In this document: piece by piece, positions 34,488 to 46,705 of the stretch
Layout of the letters: each line of letters begins with the position of its first letter
Numbering within the stretch: position 1 is the stretch's first letter
DNA from: Sabethes cyaneus
Taxonomy: Eukaryota; Arthropoda; Insecta; Diptera; Culicidae
Direction: 5' to 3'
Assembly: GCF_943734655.1 (NCBI RefSeq)
Contig: NC_071354.1
Location: forward strand, 232,307,206-232,371,205
DNA length: 64,000 nt
Translations under genes and position numbers: made by a program
Notes under the pieces: model-generated
The model's input: only the letters and a program-made list of their open reading frames with translations
The model's database searches: none
Told to the model about the DNA's origin: nothing

Positions 34488-35400
34488 AAATGAACCACAT
34501 CAAATTGCACCACAGAAGAAATGCTGTAGAAAATTACCTAATTAACCGATCCTTTTCAAACTTTCAGACTATAAAATACCCATTAGTAAGCTTTTGGCGT
34601 ATTTGTTTCAATCAACTTCATTACCATAATCGTATGCTCGCACCTTACGCTTAACTCCACTCAAAAAGTTTTGTACAACCTGGTTGCAGCTTTATCTGTA
34701 CGTAAACCCACTTTTTCTTCATGTCTTCCTCAGATTTGACCTCCTTGGGATGTTTCCGTAATGTCTGCATGGTAATAGCATAGTATTTTTCGATGGGCCT
34801 TAGTTCCGGTGCGTTGGGAGGGTTCATGTCCTTGGGTACGAAAGCGACTCCGTTGGCTTCGTACCACTCCAGGACATCTTTTGAACAGTGGCACGAAGCT
34901 AGAACCGGCCAGAAGATCATAGGGCCCTCGTGTTGCATCAGCAGAGGAAGCAGACGTTTCTGTAGACACTCCTTGAGGTAGATCTGCCCGTTTACAGTCC
35001 CGGTAGTCACGAACGGTGCACTCCGTTTGCCACATGAGCAGATCGCTTGCCAAATCATGTATTTCTTGGCAAACTTTGAAAGTTTCTGCATCCTTACTTC
35101 CTCCGGAACATCAAACTTGTGCTAGGCGGTGAAATACAGTAGCACCGGAAGTTGCCGGAAGTCCGCCTTGACGTAAGTCTCATCATTCGTGATGAAAGAG
35201 TTGAGGATTTTCCAGGTGCTTGCGCAAAATAAATTCGCGACGTTGCTTTTTGGGTGACGCCATTTTCTCCAATTTTCGAAAAACTAACCGCTACAAAAAT
35301 AGAGTGTAAATAATTCACTCTAAACTACTTCTACTCAAATTTTCAAGAGAAAATACCCAATGAGTAATTTTCTTCAGCGCACAGTGGTCAAATTTTGAAG
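34488..35400 (-). mobile_element. ITmD37E-type Tc1/mariner element, internally deleted, copy 2
   Basis: Same family as 30164-30980, on the minus strand. Transposase blocks SFITNDETYVKADF, CSCGKRSAPFVTTGTVNGQI and ELRPIEKYY are present. The second catalytic Asp is replaced (FWPVLAS against FWTDLPS in copy 1), so it is inactive. The end near 34494 keeps ccacatcaaattgcaccac; the other end (about 35350-35400) is degraded. A short N-terminal piece (SPKKQRREFILRKHLENPQL) joins directly to the catalytic domain at the same point as in copy 1. Confidence 0.9.
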
Positions 35401-35463
35401 AAAAAAACGCGGACATTAGCAATTGGGTAAAAAATGCGTAATTTTTCAAGGGTGGTGTTTTCG

Positions 35464-35745
35464 GAGAAGTTTAATAATAAAATATAGTACATCTTTCTGC
35501 ACTATTAGGGTGACCGTGAATTCCCCTACTTAAATATATTAAAAAAAAAAAATTTCTTCAAAAAGTTGCAGAGCATACTAAAATAAGCAATTTTGCTGAA
35601 TATAGTAACCAAATAGCCAAAAAGGAGCACTTAAAAATCAATTATGCTCAATAACTTTGCACACAATTTTTTTACTGCTTTCGAGTGTTCTACAATATTA
35701 TTCAGTATGCTAAAATACACATTTTCACTGAAGACTGTTTGTCGC
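35464..35745 (+). repeat. Dispersed repeat, inverted copy of 39030-39296 plus 39640-39770
   Basis: Blocks such as gaagtttaataataaaatat, tgcactattagggtgaccgt and aataagcaattttgctgaat recur in reverse complement at 39030-39296, and the following block (caataactttgcacac) at 39640-39770. In the right copy the two parts are separated by another repeat. Confidence 0.8.
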
Positions 35746-35912
35746 TAGGACGCATATTTAATAAGTTATAAAATAAATGAAAAAAGAAATTTGCAATAGG
35801 GGAGAGCAGTCACCCTACTAGCACGGTTGTTACAAAGTTGTTGCGGTAACCGAAATATGACTAATTTCAGTCGTAATCCGGTTGCTTTAACTAAATGGAC
35901 CTATATTGTGCT

Positions 35913-36192
35913 ACTTGGGCAATTTCAGAATTTACGCGGTTTTTTACGCGAATTTCGGAATTTATGCGTTTTTTACGCGATTTTCGGAATTTACGCGGAT
36001 GTGCTCAAAACGTCTATTTTTTCGCGTATTTTTACGCGAAATTTTGGTTTTTTTACGCGAATTTTGGGATTTACGCGGTTTTTATTTACGCGAATTTCGC
36101 AATTTACGCGGTTTTTTAACGCGATTTTCGGAATTTACGCGGTTTTGATTTACGCGGGACGTATCCTTCACGTAAAAAGCGACTTGAGTGTA
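35913..36192. mobile_element. Element with internal tandem repeats, copy 2 of the 16421-16750 family
   Basis: The right end (cgtaaaaagcgacttgagtg followed by ta) is the complement of the left end of the 16421 copy. The interior is the same about-30-bp tandem unit (gaatttcggaatttacgcgg). The left end is degraded. Confidence 0.8.
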
Positions 36193-36336
36193 GTCGGAAT
36201 TTTTAAACATACTCAGCTATAATGTATCCTTTATACACACAATAAACAGTACGTCTTCTAAACTATTCTTTATAACTAAAAATATGGTTTAAATTGAATT
36301 CAAATATGTGTCTCAGTATTCAATACTTGTTGTCTC

Positions 36337-36412
36337 GGTATTCACGACAGATATGTATTTCGCCTACGACTTGCAGGCTTCCTCAGTGTCTGTTTTCGAA
36401 CTTCCGTAGTTC
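36337..36412 (+). repeat. Dispersed repeat fragment, inverted match to 229-312
   Basis: Contains gcctacgacttgcaggcttc, the complement of the block at 229-312. Confidence 0.7.
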
Positions 36413-36668
36413 ATTAGGGTGATACAAATTTTCGTTTATTTAAATGCGTTCAAAAAGGTATGGTGTCTTCAGCAAAGTTGTAGAACACATTAAAATAAGC
36501 AACTTTGTTAAATACTGTAACTCTATCTCTTTCGCTTAACGAGCCATAAAAAATTTTATCAAAAAATAACATCTTTTAATTGATTTTTCATGAAAAATTT
36601 TTTTTTATAGATAAAACAGTACTTTCACCTAATGGTTGTCTGGTTTGTGCGAAGCTGCCCGAAACAAA
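36413..36668 (+). repeat. Direct repeat, copy 1 (other copy 39349-39632)
   Basis: It shares cgtttatttaaatgcgttca, ggtatggtgtcttcagcaaa and gtctggtttgtgcgaagctg, in the same order and orientation, with 39349-39632. The two copies bracket the minisatellite region. Confidence 0.85.
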
Positions 36669-37539
36669 TTTTTTTTTGAATATTGCAATTTTTTTTTCAT
36701 TTGTAACTTAGGTACTAGCTGAGTGCCCGATCTTACTCGGGGCGCCTTTGTCTCACAGTCACTTGTACATCAGTTATTGTAACCGAAATGCTTATAATGC
36801 AAAAATATAACGCTTGCTCCTCTTTTGGACGTTTCTTCTCATTTGTCAGCTCCCCCTCTTTTGTCTACCCGGCCACTTACACATCTGTTTTCTTTACGGA
36901 AATCCCTATAAAACCCTATACATAAAGAGAAACAAAGACATTTATCCTATTTGCACCTTCTAGCAATGGCCACCCCACCCATAGTTTTGTTATTGTACTT
37001 TTCAAAAAAAGTAGAAGGTGCAACAGTGTTTCTTCCATGGATACAAAAAACCTGCCATTCCTTTCATCTCATTCAAGACAAAACTTGTTTGCAAACAATG
37101 TTTTTGGTTTCACCACCAGGAGCAAGTATGCACAAATTATTGGCCGACCCCAATCTGGAACATGCCAAATAAAGTTGACCATGGGAAAAACATTGTGTTC
37201 TCAGATCAACTCCACTGTTTGAATGATTGCCTCTGTGACTCAAATAGAGTCGGCCAGCAACACTTAGCACTAATGGTCGAATACTTTTTATACGGGCTTT
37301 GATTCGGCGCAAAATTACACCTGATCTACAAATCTACAGCTGCGAGCATTGCCGTTTAGTGTTTCGTATTTTGATTTTTTCTGTTGTACGGATAAATTTT
37401 TACAGTTAAGTGGGCGTTACTCCCCCCTTCCTGTCAGCAAACTCTTGTCATCAGCTCCCTCTTTTGTCCTATCGTCCCTTAAGGAGGAACCGTCCAAACA
37501 TTTCGGAGTCTTCCCCCTGTTACCCCCTCTTTTATCAAT
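36669..37539 (+). repeat. Leader region of the minisatellite-bearing repeat
   Basis: Parts around 36720-36940 resemble 7560-7760, so this belongs to the same repeat family. No transposase or polymerase coding is visible; the short frames here are unrelated to known proteins. Confidence 0.45.
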
Positions 37540-38990
37540 CCCTTCAGTTCTGATTCCCTTATATCAAGGAACATGTATGAAAGGTTGATATAGAACGGTC
37601 AAGGCGTTTCGGAGTTATGTCCCCCTACCCTATTAGGGACCTTCCTCCACTATCAGAGAACCTCCCTCCCTCGTTTTTGTAACCCCCCCCAGTGTTGATT
37701 CTCTTATGTTAAGGAACATGTGTGCCAAGTTTGATGAATAACCGTCCAGGCATTTCGGAGTTATGGCCTCTCCTCTTGTTACGAACCCCCCTTTTTCCAC
37801 CCCTCAGTGCCGATGATCTAATATCAATGAACATGTGTGCCAAGTTTGGTGGAGAACGGTTAAGCCGTTTCGAAGTTATGGCCTCCCTCCCTATTAGGGA
37901 CCCTTCCCCACCTATTAGAAAACCTCCCCCCTTTTTGTTGTCCCCCCAGTGCTGATTCTCTTATGCCAAGGAACATGTTTGCCAAGTTTGATGGAGAATG
38001 GTCAAGCCGTTTCGGAGTTATGGCCTCCCCCCTATTAGGGACCCTCACTCACCTATTAGGGACCCTTCCCCACGTATTAGGGAACCTCCCCCTCTTTTTT
38101 GTTGCCCCCCAGTGCTGATTCTCTCATGTCAAGGAATATGTGTGCCAACTTTGATGAAGAACGGCCAAGGCGTTTTGAAGTTGTGTCCTCCCCCCAATTA
38201 GAGACCCTCCCCCACCTATTAGGGAACCTCCACCTATTAGGGAACCTCCCCCACCTATTAGGGAACATCCTCCACCTATTAGGGAACCTCCCCCACCTAT
38301 TAGGGAACCTCCCCCTTTTTCTTGACCCCTCAGTTCTGATTCCCTTATGTAAAGGAACATGTGTACCAAGTTTGATGAAGAACGGTCAATGCGTTTCGGA
38401 GTTATGGCCTCCCTCCCTATTAGGGACCCTCCCCCACCGATTAGGGAACCTCGCCCCCTTTTCGTTGTCTCCCCAGTGCTGATTCTCTTATGCCAAAGAA
38501 CATGTTCGCCAAGTTTGATGGAGAACGGCCAAGCCGTTTCGGAATTATGGCCTCCGCCCGTATTAGGGATCCTCACTCACCTATTAGGGAACCTTCCCTC
38601 CTTTTTGTTGACCCCCAAGTGCTGATTCTCTTATGTCAAGGAACATGTGTGCCAAGTTTGATGAAAAACGGTCAAGCGGTTTCGGAGTTGTGACCTCCCC
38701 CCCTATTAGGAACCCTCACTCACCTATTAGGGACCCTTCCCCACGTATTAGTGAACCTCCCCCCCTTTTTGTTGACCCCCCAGTGCTGATTCTCTTATGT
38801 CAAGGAACATATGTGCCAACTTTGATGAAGAACGGTCAAGGCATTTTGGAATTAAGGGCTGCCCCTTGTCATGAACCCCCACTTTTTTGTCAACCGCCTA
38901 GTGCTGATTCTCTTATATCAAGGAATATGTGTGCCAAGTTTGGTGGAGATCGGTCAAGGCGTTCTGAAGTTATGATGGAACATACAAACA
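37540..38990 (+). repeat. Minisatellite array of about ten 114-221-bp units
   Basis: Each unit contains agtgctgattctcttatg, aaggaacatgtgtgccaag, a tttgatgaagaacggtcaag block and a gttatggcctccc block. Units start near 37565, 37711, 37825, 37968, 38131, 38352, 38495, 38638, 38802 and 38920. A nested short repeat, ctattagggaacctccccca, is amplified between 38210 and 38310 and explains much of the length variation. The array ends in a catacaaacatacaaacata simple repeat. Confidence 0.9.
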
Positions 38991-39029
38991 TACAAACATA
39001 CAAACATACTCACGCTCACTTTTATATAT

Positions 39030-39296
39030 ATTGAGCATTAGCATAATTGAGCATAATCGATTTCCTTCCTGCTCCTTTTTGGCACATCATTATATTTCGC
39101 AACCGGTAAGAGATGGATAGTTACTATATTCAGCAAAATTGCTTATTTTGGTATGCTCTGCAACTTTTTGATGGAATTTTTTTTAAATTTTATTTAAAAA
39201 AAAACAAAAGTTCGTATCACCCTAATAGGTGAATTCACGGTCACCCTAATAGTGCAGAAAGATGCGCTATATTTTATTATTAAACTTTTCCACAGA
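39030..39296 (-). repeat. Inverted copy of 35464-35655
   Basis: Reverse complement of the block described at 35464, with a local insertion giving an extra ccctaata motif. Confidence 0.8.
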
Positions 39297-39348
39297 CACT
39301 ATGCCTCAAAAATATCTCATAGCAAACTATTGTGATTTTGGTGGTTTC

Positions 39349-39632
39349 ATTAGGGTGATACAAGTTTTCGTTTATTTAAATGCGTTCAAAAAAAGGTATG
39401 GTGTCTTCAGCAAAGTTGTAGGGCACATTAAAATAAGCAACTTTGTTAAATACTGTATACTCTCTATCTCTTTCGCTTAACGAGCCATAAAATTTTTTTT
39501 TTAAAAATAACACATTTTTCAATTGATTTTTCTGAGATTCCTTTGGAGATCTCGTGATGGAAATATTTTTTTTATAGATAAAATATAGTACTTTTAACTA
39601 ATGGTCGTCTGGTTTGTGCGAAGCTGCCCGAA
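39349..39632 (+). repeat. Direct repeat, copy 2 (other copy 36413-36668)
   Basis: See 36413-36668. This copy lies inside the inverted 39030-39770 repeat and splits it into two parts. Confidence 0.85.
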
Positions 39633-39639
39633 ATTGAGA

Positions 39640-39790
39640 TTTGACAAACAGTTTTCAGTGAAAATGTGTATTTTAGAATACTGAATAACTTTGTAGAACA
39701 CTCGAGCAGTAAAAAAAAATCGTGTGCAAAGTTATTGAGCATAATTGATTTTTAGGTGCTCCTTTTTGGCACAGCATTATATTTCGCAAC
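39640..39790 (-). repeat. Second part of the inverted repeat
   Basis: Complement of 35625-35740 (acagttttcagtgaaaatgt, gtgtgcaaagttattgagca). Confidence 0.75.
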
Positions 39791-41289
39791 CGGTAAGAGA
39801 TAGATAGTTTTTTGAAGAAAAATAGCTGCATTCGAACGCTCTTTTCCAGTGAAAGTCTTTTTCAGTTCGTTAAACCGACGCACATTTGCACCTGAATTAA
39901 ATAGTGGTAGATTTTTATATCCAAATATTCTATGACACTTTTTGTCCTTGAATTTCGTAATCAAACAAATAGTTTTTGTAACTTTCCGTCGAATGTTCAC
40001 ACATTTAAAATGTGCCATAAAAATTATAAAGCCTCATTCATGACAAAATTACAAAACTAAAATGTATACAAACAAATGCACCCGATCAAACGCGCAGAAA
40101 GCGACCAACGATTAAATGGTAGCGTTGTCCCAGGGTGCTCATACTTTTTACTGCGGACCGTCTTTTGACAAAAAAGGCCATAGATTTCACATTCACATGT
40201 AGTATTTTTCTAATTTAAAAAAAAAAACAGGATGAATGGATTGCGTTATCGTAAATAAGACTTACAAATCTTTGGGTTTCTCTGCGAACTTTATTGAACA
40301 CGAGAACAATGAGTCGACTGTGCAGATACTGGTTTCGATCATAATATTTGCTGCTGGCAACAGTAAAAAGGCGCTTACAAATCGACCAATACATTTAGTG
40401 TTCGAAAGTACTCGCTTGAATGCTTTTGTTCAATGGAGTAAAATTTCCTATCCCGTTTATACGATGAAAAACGACAACTGTTTTTTCGATAGTCAAGTTG
40501 ATTTGAGCCAAATCCAATATACCTATCATTAAATTGCTACAGACGGCAGTTATACACCGAGAACGGGGTATATTCACAGAAAAAATCGATTTATAAGCTT
40601 TACATGGGGCGCTATTGAAAAGAAAACCGTCACTCTGAAGAAAACGAAATTCAAAAGGCGTGACTGGAAGTTGTAAATAACGTAAGTCACAGTCCCTTTA
40701 GACTAGATGAGATAGGCGTGAAGCGAGAACTGAGCAGAGTTACTACTAGTCGTCCTTTAGTAGAAACCCATATATGGATAAAGAAAATTTGTTCCGATTA
40801 ATTTTATACCATATTCATATTTTAGAATGGTTAATGCAGCTCGAACGAATATGAATTGTTTTCAAGTATGCTTTTTCAATAATATGACAACGCAATCTGG
40901 ACGACATACGACATTCTTGAATAACTGCTGTAAATTGAAGCGTGTCAACATTGTGAAACATTGTAGAATATTTAGCATCCTCTGACGCTTTGATAGTAAA
41001 TTCGAAGCTACTCCTGACAATATTCATCTCTGTCAATAACCTGATGCAGCCTGATTTTTTAGCTAAATGATACTGTTACGAATATACGAGATAACAAAAG
41101 CAAACATTTAATCAACGAGAGTCATTTTACCACCGGAAACAACACTTGACTGGCATTATTGACTGATGAAATTAAACATTTCATCACGTTTTATTGATGT
41201 GCACATTTGACAACCATTTTTTTTCAGGCGGTCGTGCCTGAAAGTCTCACACATTGCTAGCAGCAAAAATAAGCATTACAGAGAAATCG
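39791..41289. other. Intergenic, nothing recognised
   Basis: AT-rich. The longest frame (40236-40532) has no recognisable domain or splice context. Confidence 0.5.
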
Positions 41290-42190
41290 CTACTGCCCCG
41301 TTTATTGTTTCGTTGCAAAACAATGCCAACAAGATAGTAGTCAAAATCGCACCACCCGCTGTAGTTGAGAGCGCTGCCTGGCACATATTGCCTGCCTGCC
41401 GGGACTGGATATAGTGGAACTGGTTTATATGCAAACGTTTGTGCACTTCAAACTAGCTTGGCCGATTTCGAAATGATATTTGAAGTTTTATTTCGTTCGA
41501 TAAACATCAATAGCCAAAACATAATTAGATCAGCGTTTTTGCATTCCTGCTTCCTTTCACTCACCGGCAGCTTTGAGAACCCACTCGAAGGCCCATTTTT
41601 CCATATTGCTGAAAAAGTTAGCTAGCAGCCACCACCGCTGTCGTAGATCTACGCGCGCATAACCCAGCGTAAAATTTCGTTATGTAAAATTGCAGCTCGC
41701 AAATCTTTTCGAGGAGAATATAGGAAAGAAAAGCGGCTCGGAATTCGCCGGTTAAATTTGCAAGTCGAGCTAGGTGGGTCGATGTTATTCCGGCTGCGGT
41801 TGGTAACAAAACAGGAAGAAACAATGGCCGAGAAACAGAGAAAAATGGTTTAGCAAATTGAATTTCGTCCGCACTGTGTTGCATTGGTTTCGTTTGCGAT
41901 CGCGGCATTGACGTCGCTGCTCGTTTGGCCGACTAAGCGAAGCGCAGATGCCAACGAGCGAGATGTGTTATGGAAATGTGCTCTGAACGTCGCGACGAGA
42001 CGCGACGCTCCGGTGGAAGATCTGTGAGTGACGCAGACGTGACGACGACCGACGGTAACAGCGACGACGTTGTGTTTTCATTTGTAACCGAACTACGATT
42101 GTTCGGGGTTGGGGTTGTTTGTCTTCTTTTGTGCCGAGAAACCAGATCGCATAACTTCCTACTGTTACTGTGTGCATAGTGTAGAATAAC
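41290..42190. other. Unique, less AT-rich block; possible promoter/5' exon
   Basis: A GC-richer, repeat-free block with a CG-rich stretch (about 41880-42060, repeated gacga and cgacg motifs). No frame on either strand encodes a recognised protein. It may be regulatory sequence or a non-coding first exon. Confidence 0.3.
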
Positions 42191-43500
42191 ACAACACTCT
42201 GCGATATACTCATTGCATATGGGAACATGCTTGATGGTTTACGAGATCAACTCACATAACGATGGAATATGTACGTATCGTACATCGTACGATGAGTAAC
42301 GATGCTTGGTTGGAGGTTTTTTCAGATGTGCATGATTGATTGTCGATACTAGAAGAGAGTTGTAAAAGATACATTTTGAATCTTTTACACCTGTTTTGAT
42401 GAACTGTTAAATTGTAGATAACAATTGTATTATTGTCATTATCTTTGATAAGATTCAGACTTAAATTATTATCGAGAATATCGCAGATATTGCAAAAGAA
42501 TGAAGTACATAATACAGAAAAAACGTCTGGACCACAATATATCAAAATACAGGTCGCAGTGAGGGTGCTCATACCGAAAAAAAATATGCAGGATTCTTCG
42601 ATTGTATTTTTTTATGTCAAAAAACATTGAACTGAGTTATAGCAGACCAGTCCCGGCAAAAGTTACTTGAAATGATTATGATAGGATACAATTGTCAAGC
42701 AATCCTTGAGTCGGTCAATTCCAAAGCTCAGAAGGTCCTTGACGGTCAGGCTAGGATCGTTAACCAAACTGTCAGCCTCCTCTACGCGGACAAGAATTTC
42801 AAGAAATTTGCATAGCATTCAAAGGTTGCAATTTGGGTCGAAAAAACAGCCGACGGTCGATGCTTGTAGAAAGAGCGTAACTACATGTTGCAACATAAGT
42901 TTATTGTTTTGGTTCTTTTATGATATGTCGAGTATGATTAACTTCCGTCTTCCAGGTTCAGCTGCTTCAGAAGCTACCTATTAACTCCATACTCAGTATG
43001 GAAACTTCATCCCAAGAAGGTAGTTGGTTTTATTAACCATGTAATACCTAATTAGGGCACAGTCTTACAACCCAGCTCAACTCCATCAATGGGTATGAGC
43101 AATCCGTAAACTGTGTACAGCAATCGGGGCCAGCTACAAAAGACAATCTTCGTGACTGTCGCAGTGGCATTTTTGAACCCAGTGTCCTTCTGGCATAAAA
43201 AAAAGTTAGGTTCATTTGATTCATTTGGGCTTTAATTCATTACACCCCACACTTTTTCTAACAGAGATCTCCATTGCAAATGAAGAATATCGTTTTTTCT
43301 TTCTTGTTTATGAAACAATGTTGTTTTTTGGGCGCAACGATTCATAGTAAGACTAATAAATAGTTCATGCATTAAAAAAAGATAAAATCGAGCTTTAGGA
43401 GCGTTTTTCCTTAACTGACTGAAAAATAGTAGAACTTCTTATTTTCCCAAAAAACTCGAAGCAAAGTTTTATGAATTTCTCGGATATCGCTTTCATATTC
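42191..43500. other. Intergenic, nothing recognised
   Basis: AT-rich sequence without identifiable genes or repeats. Confidence 0.45.
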
Positions 43501-43527
43501 ATATCTGCTGCTAGAGTCAGCGGGATC

Positions 43528-43590
43528 CCGTAATTGTCCTGTACTCTAATAACCGGCTGCGAAATCTGTCGATAAAAAGAAGCTTAACGT
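43528..43590 (+). mobile_element. SINE fragment (Feilai-like body)
   Basis: gtaattgtcctgtactctaa and the following accggctgcgaaatctgtcg match the body of the SINE read on the minus strand at 46545-46620 and a near-identical piece at 44608-44660. Confidence 0.6.
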
Positions 43591-43599
43591 TTAAAGACG

Positions 43600-44090
43600 G
43601 TTAAACCTAAGACTGTATTCATATCTCTTGAATCAATCATCGTAAAATGAAAACAAAATCAAAATATGAACATAGAAGTTATCCAGGAAAAATATTGCCT
43701 GGAAAAAGTTTCTCACAAAATTCTCTGCAGTGGTGGATAATTCCAAAGAGAAGTAAGAAAATTTATGTTCTGTGTGATGTAAAATTTTCATTATATTTTT
43801 TTCTTGTTTAATAATTTTTATTTTTTTAATAGTGTTATAAATGATGAATAGTTCACGCGCAGCGATGCTTAGTACTTGAGTTATAAATTTTGGACACAAG
43901 CTATGTGTCAGCGTAAGAACAGTAATGAATTATTGTTTATAAATAACAAAATTGTTTGAAATCTTCCTCTTCAACGCTGAATGTACAGTTTCACGAAGCC
44001 ACCAGTCAAAATTTCTGTTTTACATGATATTTGGCTATTTTTCATTCCCATATGAGTATTTTTTACATGGACGGGTTTTGCTAGAATGAT
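43600..44090. other. Intergenic, nothing recognised
   Basis: AT-rich, with no feature recognised. Confidence 0.45.
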
Positions 44091-44607
44091 CCAAATTTAG
44101 GTCCGAGTGTTGGCAAATTTTTAGGTTTAAATTAAAGCCTGAATTGTCCAAATTCAGGTTCAAATGCTAATTCAAACTCAGGTTTAAACTCAGGTCCGCA
44201 AAAAAAGCAAAGCAAAAAAAGGTCCACTTTCAGGTCTAAATTTGGATTCGAATTCAGGACTAAATTTGGATCCAAATTCGAATCCAAATGCAGATCCAAA
44301 ATGAGATCAAAATTCAAGTCTAAATGCTGGTCCAAACTTAGGGTTAAATTCGAGTATAAACTCAGATCCAAGTTCTAGTCAAAATTCAGATCTATTTAGG
44401 TTAGGAATTTAGGTAAAAATTCATGTCCAAATTTAGGTCCCAATCGTCCAAATTCAAATCATAATTCGAGTCTCAACTCAGTACCAAGTTCCGGTTTACA
44501 TATCAGGTTTTGAAATTGCAACAACTTGGGTTTTATTACATTCTTATGATAGCTTTTATTACCGAAATTGGCCATGAAAACCGCAATAAAGCTCACATTG
44601 TTACTCA

Positions 44608-44660
44608 AGCGTAATTGTCCTGTACTCTAGTAACCGGCTGCAAAGTTAGTCGATAAAGAC
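44608..44660 (+). mobile_element. SINE fragment (Feilai-like body), inside the satellite
   Basis: Nearly identical to 43528-43590. It directly precedes the target duplication of the retroposon at 44683. Confidence 0.6.
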
Positions 44661-44682
44661 GTCTATAACCCAAAACTTTTTT

Positions 44683-45524
44683 TTTTGTATGTATGGGAGT
44701 AGCCACCATCTGCTCAAGGGTTTCCCATTGTATGCAAGTAGAATTACTGCAGAATCGAATTTATCTACCCAGCAACTTTCATGTCAATGCTGTTCGTAAA
44801 GAACCAAAAGGGGTTGGGTAGATCTACAAGCGATGTCGCTTATATGATTCCACGGTAATATAAGACAGTCCTTCCAGCATAAACCTCCGGTTTCTAGGCA
44901 CATAACTTCGCCGCGCAAACTTATCTTGCGTGATGATTTGTGTGCTAGAAGGGCGCATCAAAATCCTCTCCGACTTTATATGACTTGGGCTGGTTACCAT
45001 ATCCCTCATCCAGTCTTCGATTCATTCGATGCCTTGATGCTCCCTCCCCTTTACTTAAATGATGGTATATGGCAATGTAATAAAATATGTGTTATATGAA
45101 TATGCAATATATGAAGATGTATGAGCAAAAATAGAACAACCTCACCAGCAGTCCTTCGAATGGAATAGAGTTGCATCATCTGAGTTTCCATAAGTGCTTC
45201 CATTATTAATTTAATTTTTTCTTCTAGTATCCATGAGCATTATTTAATCTTTTTTAGGTCAGAGTTTTCACTGTACATTAGGAGGTGCTTCATGAGCTAA
45301 AACGAAACAAATAATTGAAATAACTTATATTCACCTTACCTCCTAACAGGGTCGTGTGGCTTAGAACCACCCGAGCCGAGAACCACTCAGCATCGTACCT
45401 TCTAGCTTAGCTACTCAATAGAGTATTACCGGGTACGGTCGCGTGGAGGCGCTAGGGAGGAACTTGGGATGGCTGGAGCTATGTTGGATGCTACTTGCTT
45501 ATTTGCCTTCCCCATTTCATACCC
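44683..45524 (-). mobile_element. 842-bp non-coding retroposon, second copy of the 25605-26464 family
   Basis: It lies between gtctataacccaaaactttt (from 44661) and gtctataacccaaagctttt (from 45525), a target duplication of about 22 bp with one mismatch. The left end has tgtatgtatggg and the right end, on the minus strand, gggtatgaaatggggaaggc, both as in the copy at 25605. Internal blocks such as ggttgggtagatctacaagc correspond to gattgggcggacccacaagc in the other copy. Confidence 0.87.
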
Positions 45525-46544
45525 GTCTATAACCCAAAGCTTTTTTGGGTCGAAATTCAGGTCCAAATTTCAGGCCTGAATTCGGGTTCATATGCAGTTG
45601 CGGTTCAAACACAGATCTGAATTCTGTTTCAAATTAAGTTTTTAACTGAGGTCCAAATTCAGCACCAAATTTAGATTAGAAATCTGTTAATGATTCAGGT
45701 CTGATTGCAGATTGCAGGTTCAAATTCAGGTCCAAGTTCAAGTGCGATTCTGGCAAAAATTGAGCTCAAAATTCAGATTCAAATTTAGGCCTGCATTCGT
45801 GTTCAAATTCATGTCCAAATGCAGGTTTGAACTTAGGTAGGTCAAATTCAGGTCCAGATTCATGTTCAAATTCAAGTCTACTCCCGAATCCAAGACTGAG
45901 CTCAATTCAAATCCAAATCCAGTAGAAAATCCAAGTTCAAGTTAAAATCAAAATCTTGGCATAAATATAATTTTAAGTCAAAGTCGAAACTCAAGTGTAA
46001 ACCAACGACCAAATCAAGTCCGGTGCCTAAGTTCAAACCAAGTAGCAAGTCAAGGTCCAAGTTCAAGTTTAAATCTATGTATCAGCCCAAATGTACATTC
46101 AAGTGCAAACCTTAAAACAAATCCACATTAGGTGCAAATTCGAGTCCAAGTGCAAGTCCAATTTCTCTAATCTGACTCCAGGTTCAAGTTCACATCCAAG
46201 TCCAAGTTTCTGCTCAAATAAAAGTTGCTAGAAAACCTATTACAGGTTCAAATTTAAGCTCAAGCTCGGGTCAAAATTTTGCTCCAAACTTATGCCCCAA
46301 TTTGAGTTTAATTTCAGATCCAAATTCAAGTTCAAATTGAAGGTAAAATGCAGGTGTTAGTTTGCGTCCTAATTCAAGTTAAAATGCCAGTTCAAATTCA
46401 GGTCTAAGCTCAGCTCCAAATTGAGGCATAAATTCAGGTCCAAAATGTGGTAAAATTGTAGTCCACATTTATGCACTGATTCGGATCCAAATTCAAGTTT
46501 AAGACTAGGTGCTACATTCAGTTTTTGAAACCTCACCTTCTGTT

Positions 46545-46705
46545 ATCATTCGATAGACTTCACAACCAGCTCTTATGAGTACAGGACAATTGCGGTGCTA
46601 ATGCTACGATCCTATTAACTCTAACAGCCATTTCCAGCAGAGATTCGAACATTTGAGATTCGACTGGCTTGTTAGGTCAGCATCGTATCTCGAGGTCAAC
46701 TAGGA
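46545..46705 (-). mobile_element. tRNA-derived SINE (Feilai-like), inside the satellite
   Basis: On the minus strand: a tctcgaggt head, tgacctaacaagccagtcga, the B-box-like gttcgaatct, then ggatcgtagcattagcaccg and the body caattgtcctgtactcataa. It is a diverged but fairly complete copy. Confidence 0.65.

Noticed and set aside
35827..36222. Three overlapping 74-131-codon frames
   Set aside because: They read through the cgcgtaaattccg tandem units of the TIR element; repetitive in all frames.
37540..38990. CRISPR-like array
   Set aside because: Repeat units are long and variable with no unique spacers, and the host is an animal; this is a minisatellite.
38099..39034. Open frames on both strands of the minisatellite
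   Set aside because: They encode repeats such as LLGNLPHLLGN, a product of the nested 20-bp unit, not a protein family.
40236..40532. 98-codon open frame
   Set aside because: No recognisable motif and no codon bias that I can judge; surrounded by AT-rich intergenic sequence.
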